Positions 1-9,702 of a stretch of DNA of 64,000 nt are shown here, piece by piece (position 1 is the stretch's first letter; each line of letters begins with the position of its first letter). Made by a program: the position numbers and the translations under genes. The DNA comes from Paracoccaceae bacterium (GTDB taxonomy: Bacteria; Pseudomonadota; Alphaproteobacteria; Rhodobacterales; Rhodobacteraceae): the NCBI GenBank assembly GCA_018607905.1, contig JABBAP010000038.1, positions 1 to 64,000 on the forward strand, in the 5' to 3' direction. Under the pieces are notes generated by a model. The model saw only the letters and a list, made by a program, of their open reading frames with translations, was not told the origin of the DNA and did no database searches.

Positions 1-121
1 TAAATTTTCCTCAATCTTACCTAGAGTTGGACACAATTCTCCTCAAATACGTCGCAATCCACCGTCATAACTGAACACATCAAAACGAAACCAATAGCCT
101 GTCTGGCTAAGGAGGTACGAT

Positions 122-820
122 ATGTTCAGTATGTGTAAATTTGCTGGTTTGTTCGCCATCGCGCTAACAACAACAGCTTGTGTATCTTCCAATAATTCTT
201 CCCAAAACGTCGTGTCCGAAACGCAGCGCCCGATCTATACAATTGCGCCAGCGGCGACGCCTGTGGCGGAACCAGCCGGTGATCAATTGAATTTCTTCGC
301 GCAAGAACAAACAGTTGTAGCTGCGAATACGCCCATCACTGGCGTTGCGTCTCAATATGAAGTTGTTGACGTGCAAGTTGCTGTTCCAGAATATTTGGTG
401 GTGTCTGAAGCCGATGTTTATGTTCCAAAGGCCGATATCGTTTGGCGTGAAGATGCCCTTGGTGATCGTCACCAACAGGTGAAAACGATCATGACCGATG
501 CGTTGACCAAAGGCACAAGTGCGCTGGTTGGACCCCGCAAAGTGGTTATGGCGGTTCGTGTAAACATGTTCCACGCGGTTACTGAAAAAGCGCGCCAAAC
601 AGTAGGTGGCAAGCACAATGTGCAGTTCGACTATGTTCTGTTGGACGCCGAAAGCCGCGAGCCGATCACGACGATCCAGTCGATTGATGCGTCTTTCAAA
701 GCATACGGCGGCGCCAAAGCCTACCGCGCAATGCGCAAGGGTCAGACACAAAAGGTTCGGATCACGAACCATGTGGCAAGCCAGATCCAAACTGCGCTGC
801 GCACCCCTGTAAAAAGCTAG
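122..820 (+). CDS. Putative lipoprotein, DUF6778-like
   Basis: 232-aa ORF; N-terminus MFSMCKFAGLFAIALTTTACVSS has a lipobox-like TTAC; upstream GGAGG; terminator follows. Confidence 0.75.
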   Translation: MFSMCKFAGLFAIALTTTACVSSNNSSQNVVSETQRPIYTIAPAATPVAEPAGDQLNFFAQEQTVVAANTPITGVASQYEVVDVQVAVPEYLVVSEADVYVPKADIVWREDALGDRHQQVKTIMTDALTKGTSALVGPRKVVMAVRVNMFHAVTEKARQTVGGKHNVQFDYVLLDAESREPITTIQSIDASFKAYGGAKAYRAMRKGQTQKVRITNHVASQIQTALRTPVKS

Positions 821-841
821 GGTCTAGCGATAAGAATTTGA

Positions 842-868
842 AGGCGGCCCTTTTTAGGGCCGTTTTTT
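842..868 (+). terminator. Rho-independent terminator
   Basis: GGCGGCCCtttttaGGGCCGTTTTTT downstream of the 122..820 CDS. Confidence 0.8.
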
Positions 869-904
869 GTTTCGCCTGCCCGCGTGAGCAGGTAAGGGGC
901 TGGT

Positions 905-2098
905 ATGACAGATCAACGCCCAGAAATCCGCTTTCGCACAAACAAGTCACCCCAACGTATTCGCCACGGTTTTCCGTGGGCCTATGACAATGAAATTGTC
1001 ACGGATCGGCGGACCAAAAAAATCCCCGCTGGGACCATTGTTGACCTGCTTGATACAGACCGTAATTTTGTCGCCCAAGTGGCGTTTCACCCAGAGTCGA
1101 AAATCGCTGGACGTGTGCTGGAACGGGATCGTGAAGTTACGATCGGATTAGACTGGATCGCGGCGAAAATTGCGTTTGCGCGGGACCACCGTGATCGCAT
1201 GTTTGATACGCCGTTTTACCGTCTTATCCACGCCGAAGCAGATGGCATGCCAGGGCTGATTATTGATCGGTTTGGCGATGTGTTTGCGGTTCAGCCGAAC
1301 GCGGCTTGGATTGATGGGTTGATGGATGAAGTGACAGCTGCGCTAGAGCAAGTCTTTGGTAATGTTGCGATAATCAAGAACGCCAGCGGGCGTGCACGTG
1401 GGCTAGAAGGCCTTTCAGATGAGAGCGAAGTGCTGCGCGGCAGTGTCGATGGACCGATCCCTGTTTCGATGAACGGTGCGACCTATATGGCGGATGTTTT
1501 GGGTGGGCAAAAAACGGGTTTGTTCTTTGATCAACGGCCAAATCATGCCTTTGGCGCGGCCTTGGCAAAGGGTGGCGATATGCTCGATATGTTTAGCCAT
1601 GTTGGTGGGTTTTCGCTGGCGGCTTTGGCAAATGGCGCGACGTTTGCGCTGGCGGTTGATGGATCAGCGCCTGCGTTGGAATTGGCCGATCAAGGTGCTG
1701 AAAAATCAGGGTTTTCTGACCAATTTGAAACACGCAAAGGCGATGCATTCGAAGTGATGGCAGCCTTGGCAACTGAGGGGCGTACCTTTGATGTGGTGGT
1801 GTGTGATCCCCCCGCGTTTGCACCAGCAAAACCTGCGTTGCAAGCCGGTCTACGCGCCTATGAACGCGTGGCGCGGTTGGGCGCGGCGCTTGTGCGCCCC
1901 GGTGGGTATTTGGTGTTGTGTTCTTGTTCCCATGCTGCGGATATTTCCAGCTTTCGCACGGCGTGTTTGTCGGGCATCGGCAAAGGCGGGCGTGAGGGCC
2001 AGATTGTGCATTCGGGACAGGCAGGGCCTGACCATCCAGTGCATCCAAAACTGGCCGAAACAGCCTACCTAAAGTCGATCTTTTTCCGCCTGCAATGA
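905..2098 (+). CDS. rlmI: Class I SAM-dependent rRNA methyltransferase (RlmI/RlmK-like, PUA + methyltransferase)
   Basis: 397 aa; N-terminal PUA-like region (RIRHGFPWAYDNEI), VLGGQKTGLFFDQRPN and VVCDPPAFAPAK motifs. Confidence 0.85.
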   Translation: MTDQRPEIRFRTNKSPQRIRHGFPWAYDNEIVTDRRTKKIPAGTIVDLLDTDRNFVAQVAFHPESKIAGRVLERDREVTIGLDWIAAKIAFARDHRDRMFDTPFYRLIHAEADGMPGLIIDRFGDVFAVQPNAAWIDGLMDEVTAALEQVFGNVAIIKNASGRARGLEGLSDESEVLRGSVDGPIPVSMNGATYMADVLGGQKTGLFFDQRPNHAFGAALAKGGDMLDMFSHVGGFSLAALANGATFALAVDGSAPALELADQGAEKSGFSDQFETRKGDAFEVMAALATEGRTFDVVVCDPPAFAPAKPALQAGLRAYERVARLGAALVRPGGYLVLCSCSHAADISSFRTACLSGIGKGGREGQIVHSGQAGPDHPVHPKLAETAYLKSIFFRLQ

Positions 2099-2643
2099 CA
2101 CGGGTTTTGATCGATACTTGTGTTTTGTATCCGTCAATTTTACGTGGAATTTTAATGGGTTGTGCCAAGGTAGGGATGTTCACTCCGCTTTGGTCGGACC
2201 GTATTATTGAGGAATGGCGGCGCGCTGGGGATCGCAATGGAATCGGGGCTGAAGCCGCGATTGAAATTGCGTTGGTTACGTCTGATTGGCGGGGTGCAAT
2301 TGTTGATGTTCTCGATGGGTCTGAGGATGAATTGACCCTGCCAGATGTGAATGACAGGCATGTTTTGGCCGCTGCGATTGCGGGTGACGCGGATGAATTG
2401 CTGACCGCGAATATCAGCGATTTTCCGACCCGTATTTTGGGGCAATATGGCGTTATTCGACGCCACCCAGATGAGTTTTTATTGGAACTGGCGCTGGCGC
2501 AACCTGATGTGGTGAGCGCGGTTATTGACGACGTGCATCAACGGGCGGAACAGGGCAAAGGCGAGCGGATAAATCGGCGCAAAATGCTGCAGAAATCTGG
2601 TGTGCCACGGGTCGCAAAATGGGACGCTGGAGTGGCGCGTTAA
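2095..2643 (+). CDS. PIN domain protein (putative toxin-like RNase)
   Basis: 182 aa beginning MTRVLIDTCVLYPS with acidic LPDVNDRHVLAAA; ATG overlaps the upstream stop (ATGA). Confidence 0.75.
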   Translation: MTRVLIDTCVLYPSILRGILMGCAKVGMFTPLWSDRIIEEWRRAGDRNGIGAEAAIEIALVTSDWRGAIVDVLDGSEDELTLPDVNDRHVLAAAIAGDADELLTANISDFPTRILGQYGVIRRHPDEFLLELALAQPDVVSAVIDDVHQRAEQGKGERINRRKMLQKSGVPRVAKWDAGVAR

Positions 2644-2682
2644 CACATTGGTTAACGGTGGATTCTGGCCATGGAAAATGTC

Positions 2683-2744
2683 CGCAAAGCGTATGCAAAT
2701 GGTATGCAAAGCGTATGGCACGTGTATGGCAAAGTGTATGGCAC
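2683..2744. repeat. Degenerate short tandem-like repeats (CAAAGCGTATGG units)
   Basis: GCAAAGCGTATGCAAATGGTATGCAAAGCGTATGGCACGTGTATGGCAAAGTGTATGGCAC read directly. Confidence 0.6.
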
Positions 2745-3209
2745 TTTTAAAAGGTTAAAGTGTTAACGGCGCTATTGAGGTCAACCGAAAAATCGGCATT
2801 TTAGGGCCCAGTTTTTTGGCGTCTTTCACCTACGGTTAACCATTCTGAGGTACAGTCTTCACATAGTCGATTTTAGATACGGTAGTTGGAACAGTGAAAG
2901 GCGACTTATGGCATTTATAGAATCGAGGCGCCGACTCGGGGAAAACTATGCTGCCAAAACAGTTCAAATGCGGCGTTGCGGCTTGTCGGGAATGGCTTGA
3001 TACGAGCCCGTGAAAGGCGGCAGTTGTGTGGTCCGAAATGTTAGTTGGATCTGCAAGCGGTGTTTGATGAGGGTGTGGATGTCTGTCATTTGCCAAAGGG
3101 CAACTTTGCGTGACGAAGCACCAATTCGCTGCACTTGCGCCAATGGCTGCTTTCAGAAAGCCAAGCGTTCAATAAAGGGTCGTATTTGGCATGATGTCCG
3201 CGATATTAC

Positions 3210-3869
3210 CTACTGATTTTCGTTGCCTGTCATTTTTTTTGCTTCGGTAAGCTTGGCTTTTAGCCAGTTATTTACATGTTGCGCTATTTCTAGAGCCTGC
3301 TTCTCAGGGTGTGTTTTTTGATTTGGTACAAGCCAAACACCGCTCCGCGTCTTTACGTCCTTCAAGACAAGGAAGTGCTCACGCTCTTGAACCGCATTTC
3401 TAGGAATGGTCCCACCAGCATAACGGCCATCATTTGTATTGAGAACTCCATCTGGAAGTTTCGAAACGCGACCATCAGGCCCGATCATTCGATTGTTTGA
3501 AAGGGTCACATTCGAGTTTCCACTTATGGAAATAAAATTGCCAATTTTCACGGACCTTGGGCTTGTCTCTCTCTTTCCTTCGAACACATGCGCCGCATGA
3601 TCTCGCGACTGGTAAGCGAATTGCAAAATTGGGTCGTTTTTTTGTTGGCGTATTAACCCGTCTGACCAAGCTTTAGATTTCCCTTGATCTGTAGCGCGAC
3701 GAAGTGCGGAAACGGTCTTAACGTAATGATCGAGAACTCCTGACCAAGCCCGCCAAAGCTTGCGTGTTTCAAAGGTGGCTGAAAGCTCCTCCACAAAATC
3801 AGATACGTACTCGGCTTCTTGTTCTGCGTTTTTTAAAATCTCTTGGTAGCCTTGCCTCATATTGAACAT
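3210..3869 (-). CDS. Hypothetical protein
   Basis: 219-aa ORF, no family recognised; flanked by gene-poor sequence. Confidence 0.5.
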   Translation of the reverse strand: MFNMRQGYQEILKNAEQEAEYVSDFVEELSATFETRKLWRAWSGVLDHYVKTVSALRRATDQGKSKAWSDGLIRQQKNDPILQFAYQSRDHAAHVFEGKRETSPRSVKIGNFISISGNSNVTLSNNRMIGPDGRVSKLPDGVLNTNDGRYAGGTIPRNAVQEREHFLVLKDVKTRSGVWLVPNQKTHPEKQALEIAQHVNNWLKAKLTEAKKMTGNENQ

Positions 3870-4125
3870 TCCGATGTTTCAAATGAATGATGATCTATGA
3901 TTTTCGATACTACGAAACTTTCGAGACTTCACTAGACTTGATGATACAATCTTTATTTTGTAGCGGAGCAAACGCTCGTTTGTTGAACGAGCACAAACTA
4001 AATCGTTTTACGTTGCCACAAATCCTGTTCAAAAACCAAACAGTTATTGAAAGCAGCCATTCATGCGCAGCGCAACATCCGACACAAGGGCTCTAATCAG
4101 TCATTCGAGGGTTTAGTTTTTAGGC

Positions 4126-5556
4126 TTAATCCCCAGCCGCGTCTGCTTCTTCTTGCGTTGCTTGTTTGCCAGCGGTCCAGAAGCCGTCGTATTCTTCGCC
4201 TGTGGCATAGACCATTTTGCCGACGCCTTCGCGTTGGCCCGCTTTGAAGGAGCCTGTGTAAACGTCGCCGTTGGCGTAGGTTGCGATGCCTTCGCCGTTG
4301 ATTTCGCCGTTCGCCCAGTTGCCGTCATAGGTAAAGCCATCGGGCAGGGTGATTTTGCCGCGTCCTTCGCGTTTGTTGTCGACGTATTGGCCCTCGAATA
4401 CTGAGCCATCGGGATAGGTGACGCGGCCGTTGCCTTGGCGCACACCTTCAACCCAGTCGCCCTCATAGGAATGGCCATCGGCGTAGATGATTTTGCCAAA
4501 GCCGTTGTTTTTGGCGTTTGAAAGCGCGCCGATATAAACGGTGCCGTTTACGTCGCGGATGGTGCCTTCGCCTTCAATGCGCCCGTCGACCCATGCGCCC
4601 TCGTATGTTGTGCCATTGGCGTAGGTGATTTTGCCCTGACCGTTTGGTTTGTTGTCAACGAAGGCACCTGTGTACACTGCGCCGCTTTCGTAGGTTTGCG
4701 TGCCGTTGCCCGATTTGGCATTGTTTTTCCATTCGCCATCATAGCCGATGCCCGCTTCGTTGCTGAGTTTGCCTTGGCCGTCGCGCATGTCGTTCGTGAA
4801 GTTGCCTTCATAGATGTAGCCGTTGGTGGAGGTCATTTTGCCGATGCCGTTGCGGCGACCTTGGACCATTGGGCCCTCATATACTGAGCCATCCGCATCT
4901 TTGTAGACGCCCATGCCATCAAAGTTGTTATTGGCGAAATCGCCCTCATAGGTGCGCCCATCAGGCAGGGTTAGGAAACCTTTGCCAGCGCGCACGCCCT
5001 CAAGGACATCGCCTTTGTAGGTTGCGCCGTCGTGGTAGGTGATCAGGGCTTGGCCGCTCATTTTACCCTCGACCCAATCGCCGTCATAGCGATAGCCGTT
5101 CGGGGAGGTCATGACGCCTTTGCCGTGTTGTTTACCAGCGAGGAATTCGCCCTCGTAGACGACGCCATTGGCAAATTTTGCCACGCCGGTGCCTTCGATT
5201 TTGCCGTTGACCCATGATCCCTCATAGGTGCCGCCGTCTGCGTAGGTGATTTTGCCCGCGCCGTCGGATTTGGAGGCTGTGAATTCGCCTTCATAGATCG
5301 AACCGTTGGGGAATTTGGCAACGCCTGTACCTTGGATTTCGCCGTCGACCCACTGTCCCGTGTATTCATAGCCGTTTGGCAGGCGGTAGGTGCCTGTGCC
5401 GTGCTGTTTGCCGTCTTTGAAGGTGCCTTCATAGATGCCGCCCGTGTCGTATTGTTTGGTGACGATCTGTTCGGTTTGCGCGAGCAGGGGGGCGGGCGCG
5501 AGGCTCAGTAAAACGGCAGCGGTTGCAGCGTGAATCAGCGGTGTTGTCTTGGTCAA
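4126..5556 (-). CDS. Secreted/periplasmic MORN-repeat protein
   Basis: 476 aa; signal-peptide-like N-terminus, then many tandem ~23-aa YEGxxxxGxxxGxGxxxxxxG MORN units. Confidence 0.92.
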   Translation of the reverse strand: MTKTTPLIHAATAAVLLSLAPAPLLAQTEQIVTKQYDTGGIYEGTFKDGKQHGTGTYRLPNGYEYTGQWVDGEIQGTGVAKFPNGSIYEGEFTASKSDGAGKITYADGGTYEGSWVNGKIEGTGVAKFANGVVYEGEFLAGKQHGKGVMTSPNGYRYDGDWVEGKMSGQALITYHDGATYKGDVLEGVRAGKGFLTLPDGRTYEGDFANNNFDGMGVYKDADGSVYEGPMVQGRRNGIGKMTSTNGYIYEGNFTNDMRDGQGKLSNEAGIGYDGEWKNNAKSGNGTQTYESGAVYTGAFVDNKPNGQGKITYANGTTYEGAWVDGRIEGEGTIRDVNGTVYIGALSNAKNNGFGKIIYADGHSYEGDWVEGVRQGNGRVTYPDGSVFEGQYVDNKREGRGKITLPDGFTYDGNWANGEINGEGIATYANGDVYTGSFKAGQREGVGKMVYATGEEYDGFWTAGKQATQEEADAAGD

Positions 5557-5709
5557 AATTTCCCCACGGCATCAAATGCCGCGCTCCCTAGGTCTTTTGT
5601 AATCACAAGGAGTGTAAGTGCTTGGAATTTCTGTGACAAGGATTCTTGCATCTTGTGCTTTTGGGGCCATTTGGCTCTAACGGAACTAAGATTTTCGAGG
5701 AGCGTGATC

Positions 5710-7371
5710 ATGACTGATAAACTGAGGCTGACGCTGGCGCAGTTGAACCCGACGGTGGGGGATTTTGCGGGCAATATCGCAAAGGCAGCGGAGGCGCACG
5801 GCGTTGCGGCGTTGGCGAGCGCGGATATGCTGGTGCTGCCAGAGATGTTTGTGACGGGGTATCAGGTGCAGGATTTGGTGCTGCGCGAGGCGTTCACGCG
5901 CGATGCGATGGCGCATGTGGAGATGCTGGCCAAGCAGTGTGACACGGGGCCGACGATCGGCATTGGTGCGCCGCTGTTGGAAGGTGATAAGCTGTATAAC
6001 GCCTATTTCATTCTGCGAGGCGGCGAAATCGTGGCGACCCTGCGCAAGCATGAATTGCCAAACACCCATGTGTTTGACGAGGAACGCCTGTTCGATAAGG
6101 GGCCGATTGCGGGGCCGTATAGTTTGGGCAATGTGCGGATCGGGAACCCGATTTGCGAAGATGCGTGGCACCCCGATGTATCCGAGGCGCTGGCGGAATC
6201 TGGTGCGGAGATTTTGGTGGTGCCCAATGGCTCGCCGTATTACCGCAACAAATTTGATCGCCGTTTGTCGGCGATGGTGGCGCGGGTTGTCGAAAATGAC
6301 ATGCCGCTGGTGTATCTGAACATGGTCGGCGGGCAGGACGATCAGGTGTTTGACGGTGGCTCGTTTGTGTTGAACCGTGGTGGGCGGTTGGCGATGCAGA
6401 TGCCGCTGTTTGACGAGGCGATTGCCCATGTGGATTTCGAACGCGGCGCGGATGGTGCGTGGGAAGCGTTAGAAGGCGAGAAGATCGCCCATGTGGATGA
6501 GTGGGAGCAGGATTACCGCGTGATGACGCAAGGGTTGCGCGATTACATGGGCAAAACGGGGTTCAAAAAGGTGGTTTTGGGCCTGTCTGGCGGGATCGAC
6601 AGCGCGATTGTCGCGACGATTGCGGCGGATGCGCTGGGGCCAGAAAATGTGCACTGCGTGATGATGCCGTCGGAATACACCGCGCAGGATTCGCTCGATG
6701 ATGCCAAGGAATTGGCGGCGAATCTGGGGGTGAAGCTGGACACGATTTCCATTGCAGAAACACGCGCGGCGGTGACCAGCACGATGGCGCCGTTTTTTGA
6801 AGGGACCGAACCCGATGTAACGGAGGAGAATATCCAATCGCGTCTGCGGGGGCTGTTGTTGATGGCGCTGTCCAACAAATTTGGCGAAATGGTGCTGACG
6901 ACGGGCAATAAATCCGAGGTGGCGGTGGGTTATGCCACGATCTATGGCGATATGGCGGGGGGGTATAACCCGATCAAAGACCTGTACAAAATGCGCGTGT
7001 TTGAGAGTTGTCGCTGGAGGAATGCCAATCATCGCGAGTGGATGATGGGGCCAAAGGGCGCTGTTATTCCTGTGAACATTATCGAGAAACCACCGACAGC
7101 GGAGCTGCGCGATAATCAGAAGGATTCAGACAGCTTGCCCGATTACGCGGTGCTGGACGGTATTCTGGAATTGCTGGTGGATCAGGATATGTCTGTCGCG
7201 GATATTGTTGCCGCTGGGTTTGATCGCGCGACGGTAAAGCGGATCGAGCATTTAGTGAATATTTCGGAATATAAACGGTTTCAAAGCGCACCAGGACCAC
7301 GATTGACGCATAAGGCGTTTTGGCTGGATCGGCGATATCCTATAGTTAATAGGTGGCGGGATAATTCTTGA
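5710..7371 (+). CDS. nadE: Glutamine-dependent NAD+ synthetase
   Basis: N-terminal nitrilase-like amidase domain plus C-terminal synthetase (LGLSGGIDSAIVATIAADALG); start MTDKLRLTLAQLNPTVGD. Confidence 0.95.
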   Translation: MTDKLRLTLAQLNPTVGDFAGNIAKAAEAHGVAALASADMLVLPEMFVTGYQVQDLVLREAFTRDAMAHVEMLAKQCDTGPTIGIGAPLLEGDKLYNAYFILRGGEIVATLRKHELPNTHVFDEERLFDKGPIAGPYSLGNVRIGNPICEDAWHPDVSEALAESGAEILVVPNGSPYYRNKFDRRLSAMVARVVENDMPLVYLNMVGGQDDQVFDGGSFVLNRGGRLAMQMPLFDEAIAHVDFERGADGAWEALEGEKIAHVDEWEQDYRVMTQGLRDYMGKTGFKKVVLGLSGGIDSAIVATIAADALGPENVHCVMMPSEYTAQDSLDDAKELAANLGVKLDTISIAETRAAVTSTMAPFFEGTEPDVTEENIQSRLRGLLLMALSNKFGEMVLTTGNKSEVAVGYATIYGDMAGGYNPIKDLYKMRVFESCRWRNANHREWMMGPKGAVIPVNIIEKPPTAELRDNQKDSDSLPDYAVLDGILELLVDQDMSVADIVAAGFDRATVKRIEHLVNISEYKRFQSAPGPRLTHKAFWLDRRYPIVNRWRDNS

Positions 7372-7474
7372 TAAATGGGGCTTAGAGCGCTCTCGGGCTT
7401 TGGCTTTGATAAGAGACGCTTTTGGCTGGCGGAGTGGGGCCAAAGCCCTGCCACTAATCTAAGCGTGATTTTTA

Positions 7475-7494
7475 GCTCGATCTGTGGATCGAGC
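7475..7494. repeat. Perfect inverted repeat GCTCGATC-TGTG-GATCGAGC
   Basis: 8-bp perfect arms, no U-tract on either side. Confidence 0.6.
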
Positions 7495-7674
7495 GGTGGG
7501 TGTCTGGTTTGATGGGTTGTGGTTGGTAAAGTTTTTATTTTACGGTTTAAAATCAAGAAGTTGTGTTTGTGCAGATTCGCAATCTAATTTGCGAGTCAAC
7601 TGCGAAGAGTGGTTGCTCTGCTAATCGCGCTGTTGTTATCGTTCTTTTGTTAAGTCAACAGAAAGGAGAAAATA

Positions 7675-7752
7675 ATGGCACACGACCTATTTATCGCAGC
7701 TACTTACTTAGTCCTAGCGGCGTCACATGCGCTCCACGCATATCAACTGTGA
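7675..7752 (+). CDS. Candidate 25-aa small membrane protein MAHDLFIAATYLVLAASHALHAYQL
   Basis: ATG preceded by GAAAGGAG with 7-8 nt spacing; hydrophobic; followed by a long hairpin. Confidence 0.4.
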   Translation: MAHDLFIAATYLVLAASHALHAYQL

Positions 7753-7780
7753 CGCCAACTAGTATTAAGTAATATCAAGG

Positions 7781-7817
7781 AGTACAGCCTTTTGAATTGC
7801 AATCAATTGGCTGTACT
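7781..7817. repeat. Long near-perfect hairpin downstream of the 25-aa sORF
   Basis: AGTACAGCC-tt-TTGA-attgcaa-TCAA-tt-GGCTGTACT. Confidence 0.7.
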
Positions 7818-8061
7818 TCTCAAAGCAAATGATAACAGAAAATCAAACAGTAAAGCAACTTCTCTTGTTTGCCGCCCCAAGCCAGTATCTCATGGCACCA
7901 CGCACAATCATGCGTTTGCCATCCCAGCCTGCTATTTTTCTCAGCACAAACCGATGTTCTAGCTTGTTTAAGCCTCCCTCTTTCTAACAACTGTCCACCC
8001 CCACAATTTGACCTCCCCACGTTTCAAGTGTTTGATTGCCCCGTATCTGTCTGGAGCAAAC

Positions 8062-8541
8062 ATGAAAATCGTTGAGCAATTTTTGCCGGGGTCACTCGGT
8101 ACTATCGTGGCGTTGCATGGGGCGCATTATGCGCGGGATTGGGGGTTTGGGACTTTCTTTGAGGCTAAGGTTGCGCGGGAGTTGGCGCAGTTTGCGGGGC
8201 GGTTTAGGGCGAATGATTTGGTCTTGCTGGGGGTAGATGAAGGGGGCGTTGCCGCCTCGCTCATTCTGGATTTGAATGATCCGGCTTCGGGGGAGTGGGG
8301 TGCGCATTTGCGGTGGTTTATCGCGGCGGATCGGTGTCGTGGCACGGGGATTGGGCGCGATTTGATGGGGCGTGCGGTTGCGCACGCAGATGCCCACGCA
8401 GACGGGCGCATTTGGCTGACCACGTTTGCAGGTTTGCAGCCAGCGCGCCATTTGTACGGGAGTTTTGGCTTTACGCTGTTTTCGGAAAATGAGGGCGAAG
8501 CCTGGGGGACGGTTGTGCGAGAACAGGAATTTCGGCGCTGA
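8062..8541 (+). CDS. GNAT family N-acetyltransferase
   Basis: Start MKIVEQFLPGSLG; GAT motif RCRGTGIGRDLMGRAVAHA and LYGSFGFTLF C-terminus. Confidence 0.85.
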   Translation: MKIVEQFLPGSLGTIVALHGAHYARDWGFGTFFEAKVARELAQFAGRFRANDLVLLGVDEGGVAASLILDLNDPASGEWGAHLRWFIAADRCRGTGIGRDLMGRAVAHADAHADGRIWLTTFAGLQPARHLYGSFGFTLFSENEGEAWGTVVREQEFRR

Positions 8542-8651
8542 TTGAGGCCGATCCTTGCCGCTTAGATTACTTTTGAAATTCGTGATAATCCGCACATCGA
8601 CAGCTGCGGCAGCGGTTTAGGTTGGTTTCAACTTAACCATAGGAGGCTGAC

Positions 8652-8885
8652 ATGGCCGATCATTTTGAATTTAACACAAGCAAATCCGCAGATGCCGAAC
8701 CGCCAACTGTTGCGTTGAGCATAAGCTATGAGACAATCGAAGGCAAAGAGCCGCAAGATATCGTTGATTTTAATGGCGCTGGTGAAGAAGAGAATTCAGA
8801 GGTTATTTCGTTCAATTACGATCGGGTAAAATTTGATTACTCAAAGGACGGTTCTGATTTTATTGATGATGTGTTTTCATTCTAA
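8652..8885 (+). CDS. Small acidic hypothetical protein
   Basis: 77-aa ORF with strong AGGAGG upstream of ATG. Confidence 0.55.
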   Translation: MADHFEFNTSKSADAEPPTVALSISYETIEGKEPQDIVDFNGAGEEENSEVISFNYDRVKFDYSKDGSDFIDDVFSF

Positions 8886-8906
8886 GGGTCAGTGTTTTCG
8901 ACCCAA

Positions 8907-9551
8907 TTATTTCCAACGTGGCGCGCGCCAGCCTGCTTTTAACGCTTCGTCTTCGTCACAAAACCAGCGTTCGCCTTTGGATGTGTTGATGCGGGTGCGG
9001 TTGTACCAAGGCGACCACGGCGGATGATAGATTTTACCATTTGGAGAGATGTTGCCCTTTATCGGGCAGCCGTTGGGGGATTTTTGGCTGGCAATTTCCC
9101 ATTTGGTCGCGCGAAAGACCCATGCGGGCTGGGCTTTGCCGCGCCAGATGCCGCGTTTGGCTGATTTAGCGATGTTTTGCGTGCCTTCGTATTCATCCGA
9201 GAATTTGAGGAAGGCCCATGCCATGCCTTGTGCGACCATCGCCTTTGCGATGTCAGTTTTACCAGCATAACAGCGGCCAATATCGCGGCCATAACTGTCC
9301 ACGGCGAGGCTGTCACAGCGCACGGTTTTGCCTTTTGTTATGGCGAACAGGGCGTTGGTGGCGGCGGTGCCACAGGCCCAATCTTTGCCCCGTTCGGTTT
9401 TGCACTTTTGGCCCGCTTCGGGCGCGTCTATGCCGTTGATGCGATAGCGTGTGCCATCCACATCAAGGGTGTCGCCGTCCACGATGTGGACAGTGTTTGC
9501 GAATGTTGGCCCGCATAGAAATACCAACGCGATTATGACGCGAATTCTCAT
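8907..9551 (-). CDS. Thermonuclease (SNase-like) family protein with signal peptide
   Basis: VHIVDGDTLDVDGTRYRINGIDAPEAGQ motif; start MRIRVIIALVFLCGPTFA. Confidence 0.88.
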   Translation of the reverse strand: MRIRVIIALVFLCGPTFANTVHIVDGDTLDVDGTRYRINGIDAPEAGQKCKTERGKDWACGTAATNALFAITKGKTVRCDSLAVDSYGRDIGRCYAGKTDIAKAMVAQGMAWAFLKFSDEYEGTQNIAKSAKRGIWRGKAQPAWVFRATKWEIASQKSPNGCPIKGNISPNGKIYHPPWSPWYNRTRINTSKGERWFCDEDEALKAGWRAPRWK

Positions 9552-9702
9552 TGTTTGCTCCTGCTCCACCCAAGATCACGTTAGCAGAGCAGATCAAGAA
9601 CTTTAACCTTTTATTTACAAATTGATTAACGGCGTGAAGCCCTTGGCCTTTGGGGGCAGGGGTAGTATGAGGGGCGCAAATCCCCTTTGCAGAGTGACCC
9701 CA

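Noticed and set aside
1593-2237. 214-aa minus-strand ORF antisense to rlmI/PIN
   Set aside because: Pro/Arg/His-rich shadow ORF spanning two coding genes.
4126-5556. CRISPR-like periodicity
   Set aside because: The 69-bp period is coding MORN repeats with variable sequence, not conserved repeats with unique spacers.
5686-6429. 247-aa minus-strand ORF antisense to nadE
   Set aside because: Arg/His/Gln-rich shadow ORF opposite a confident CDS.
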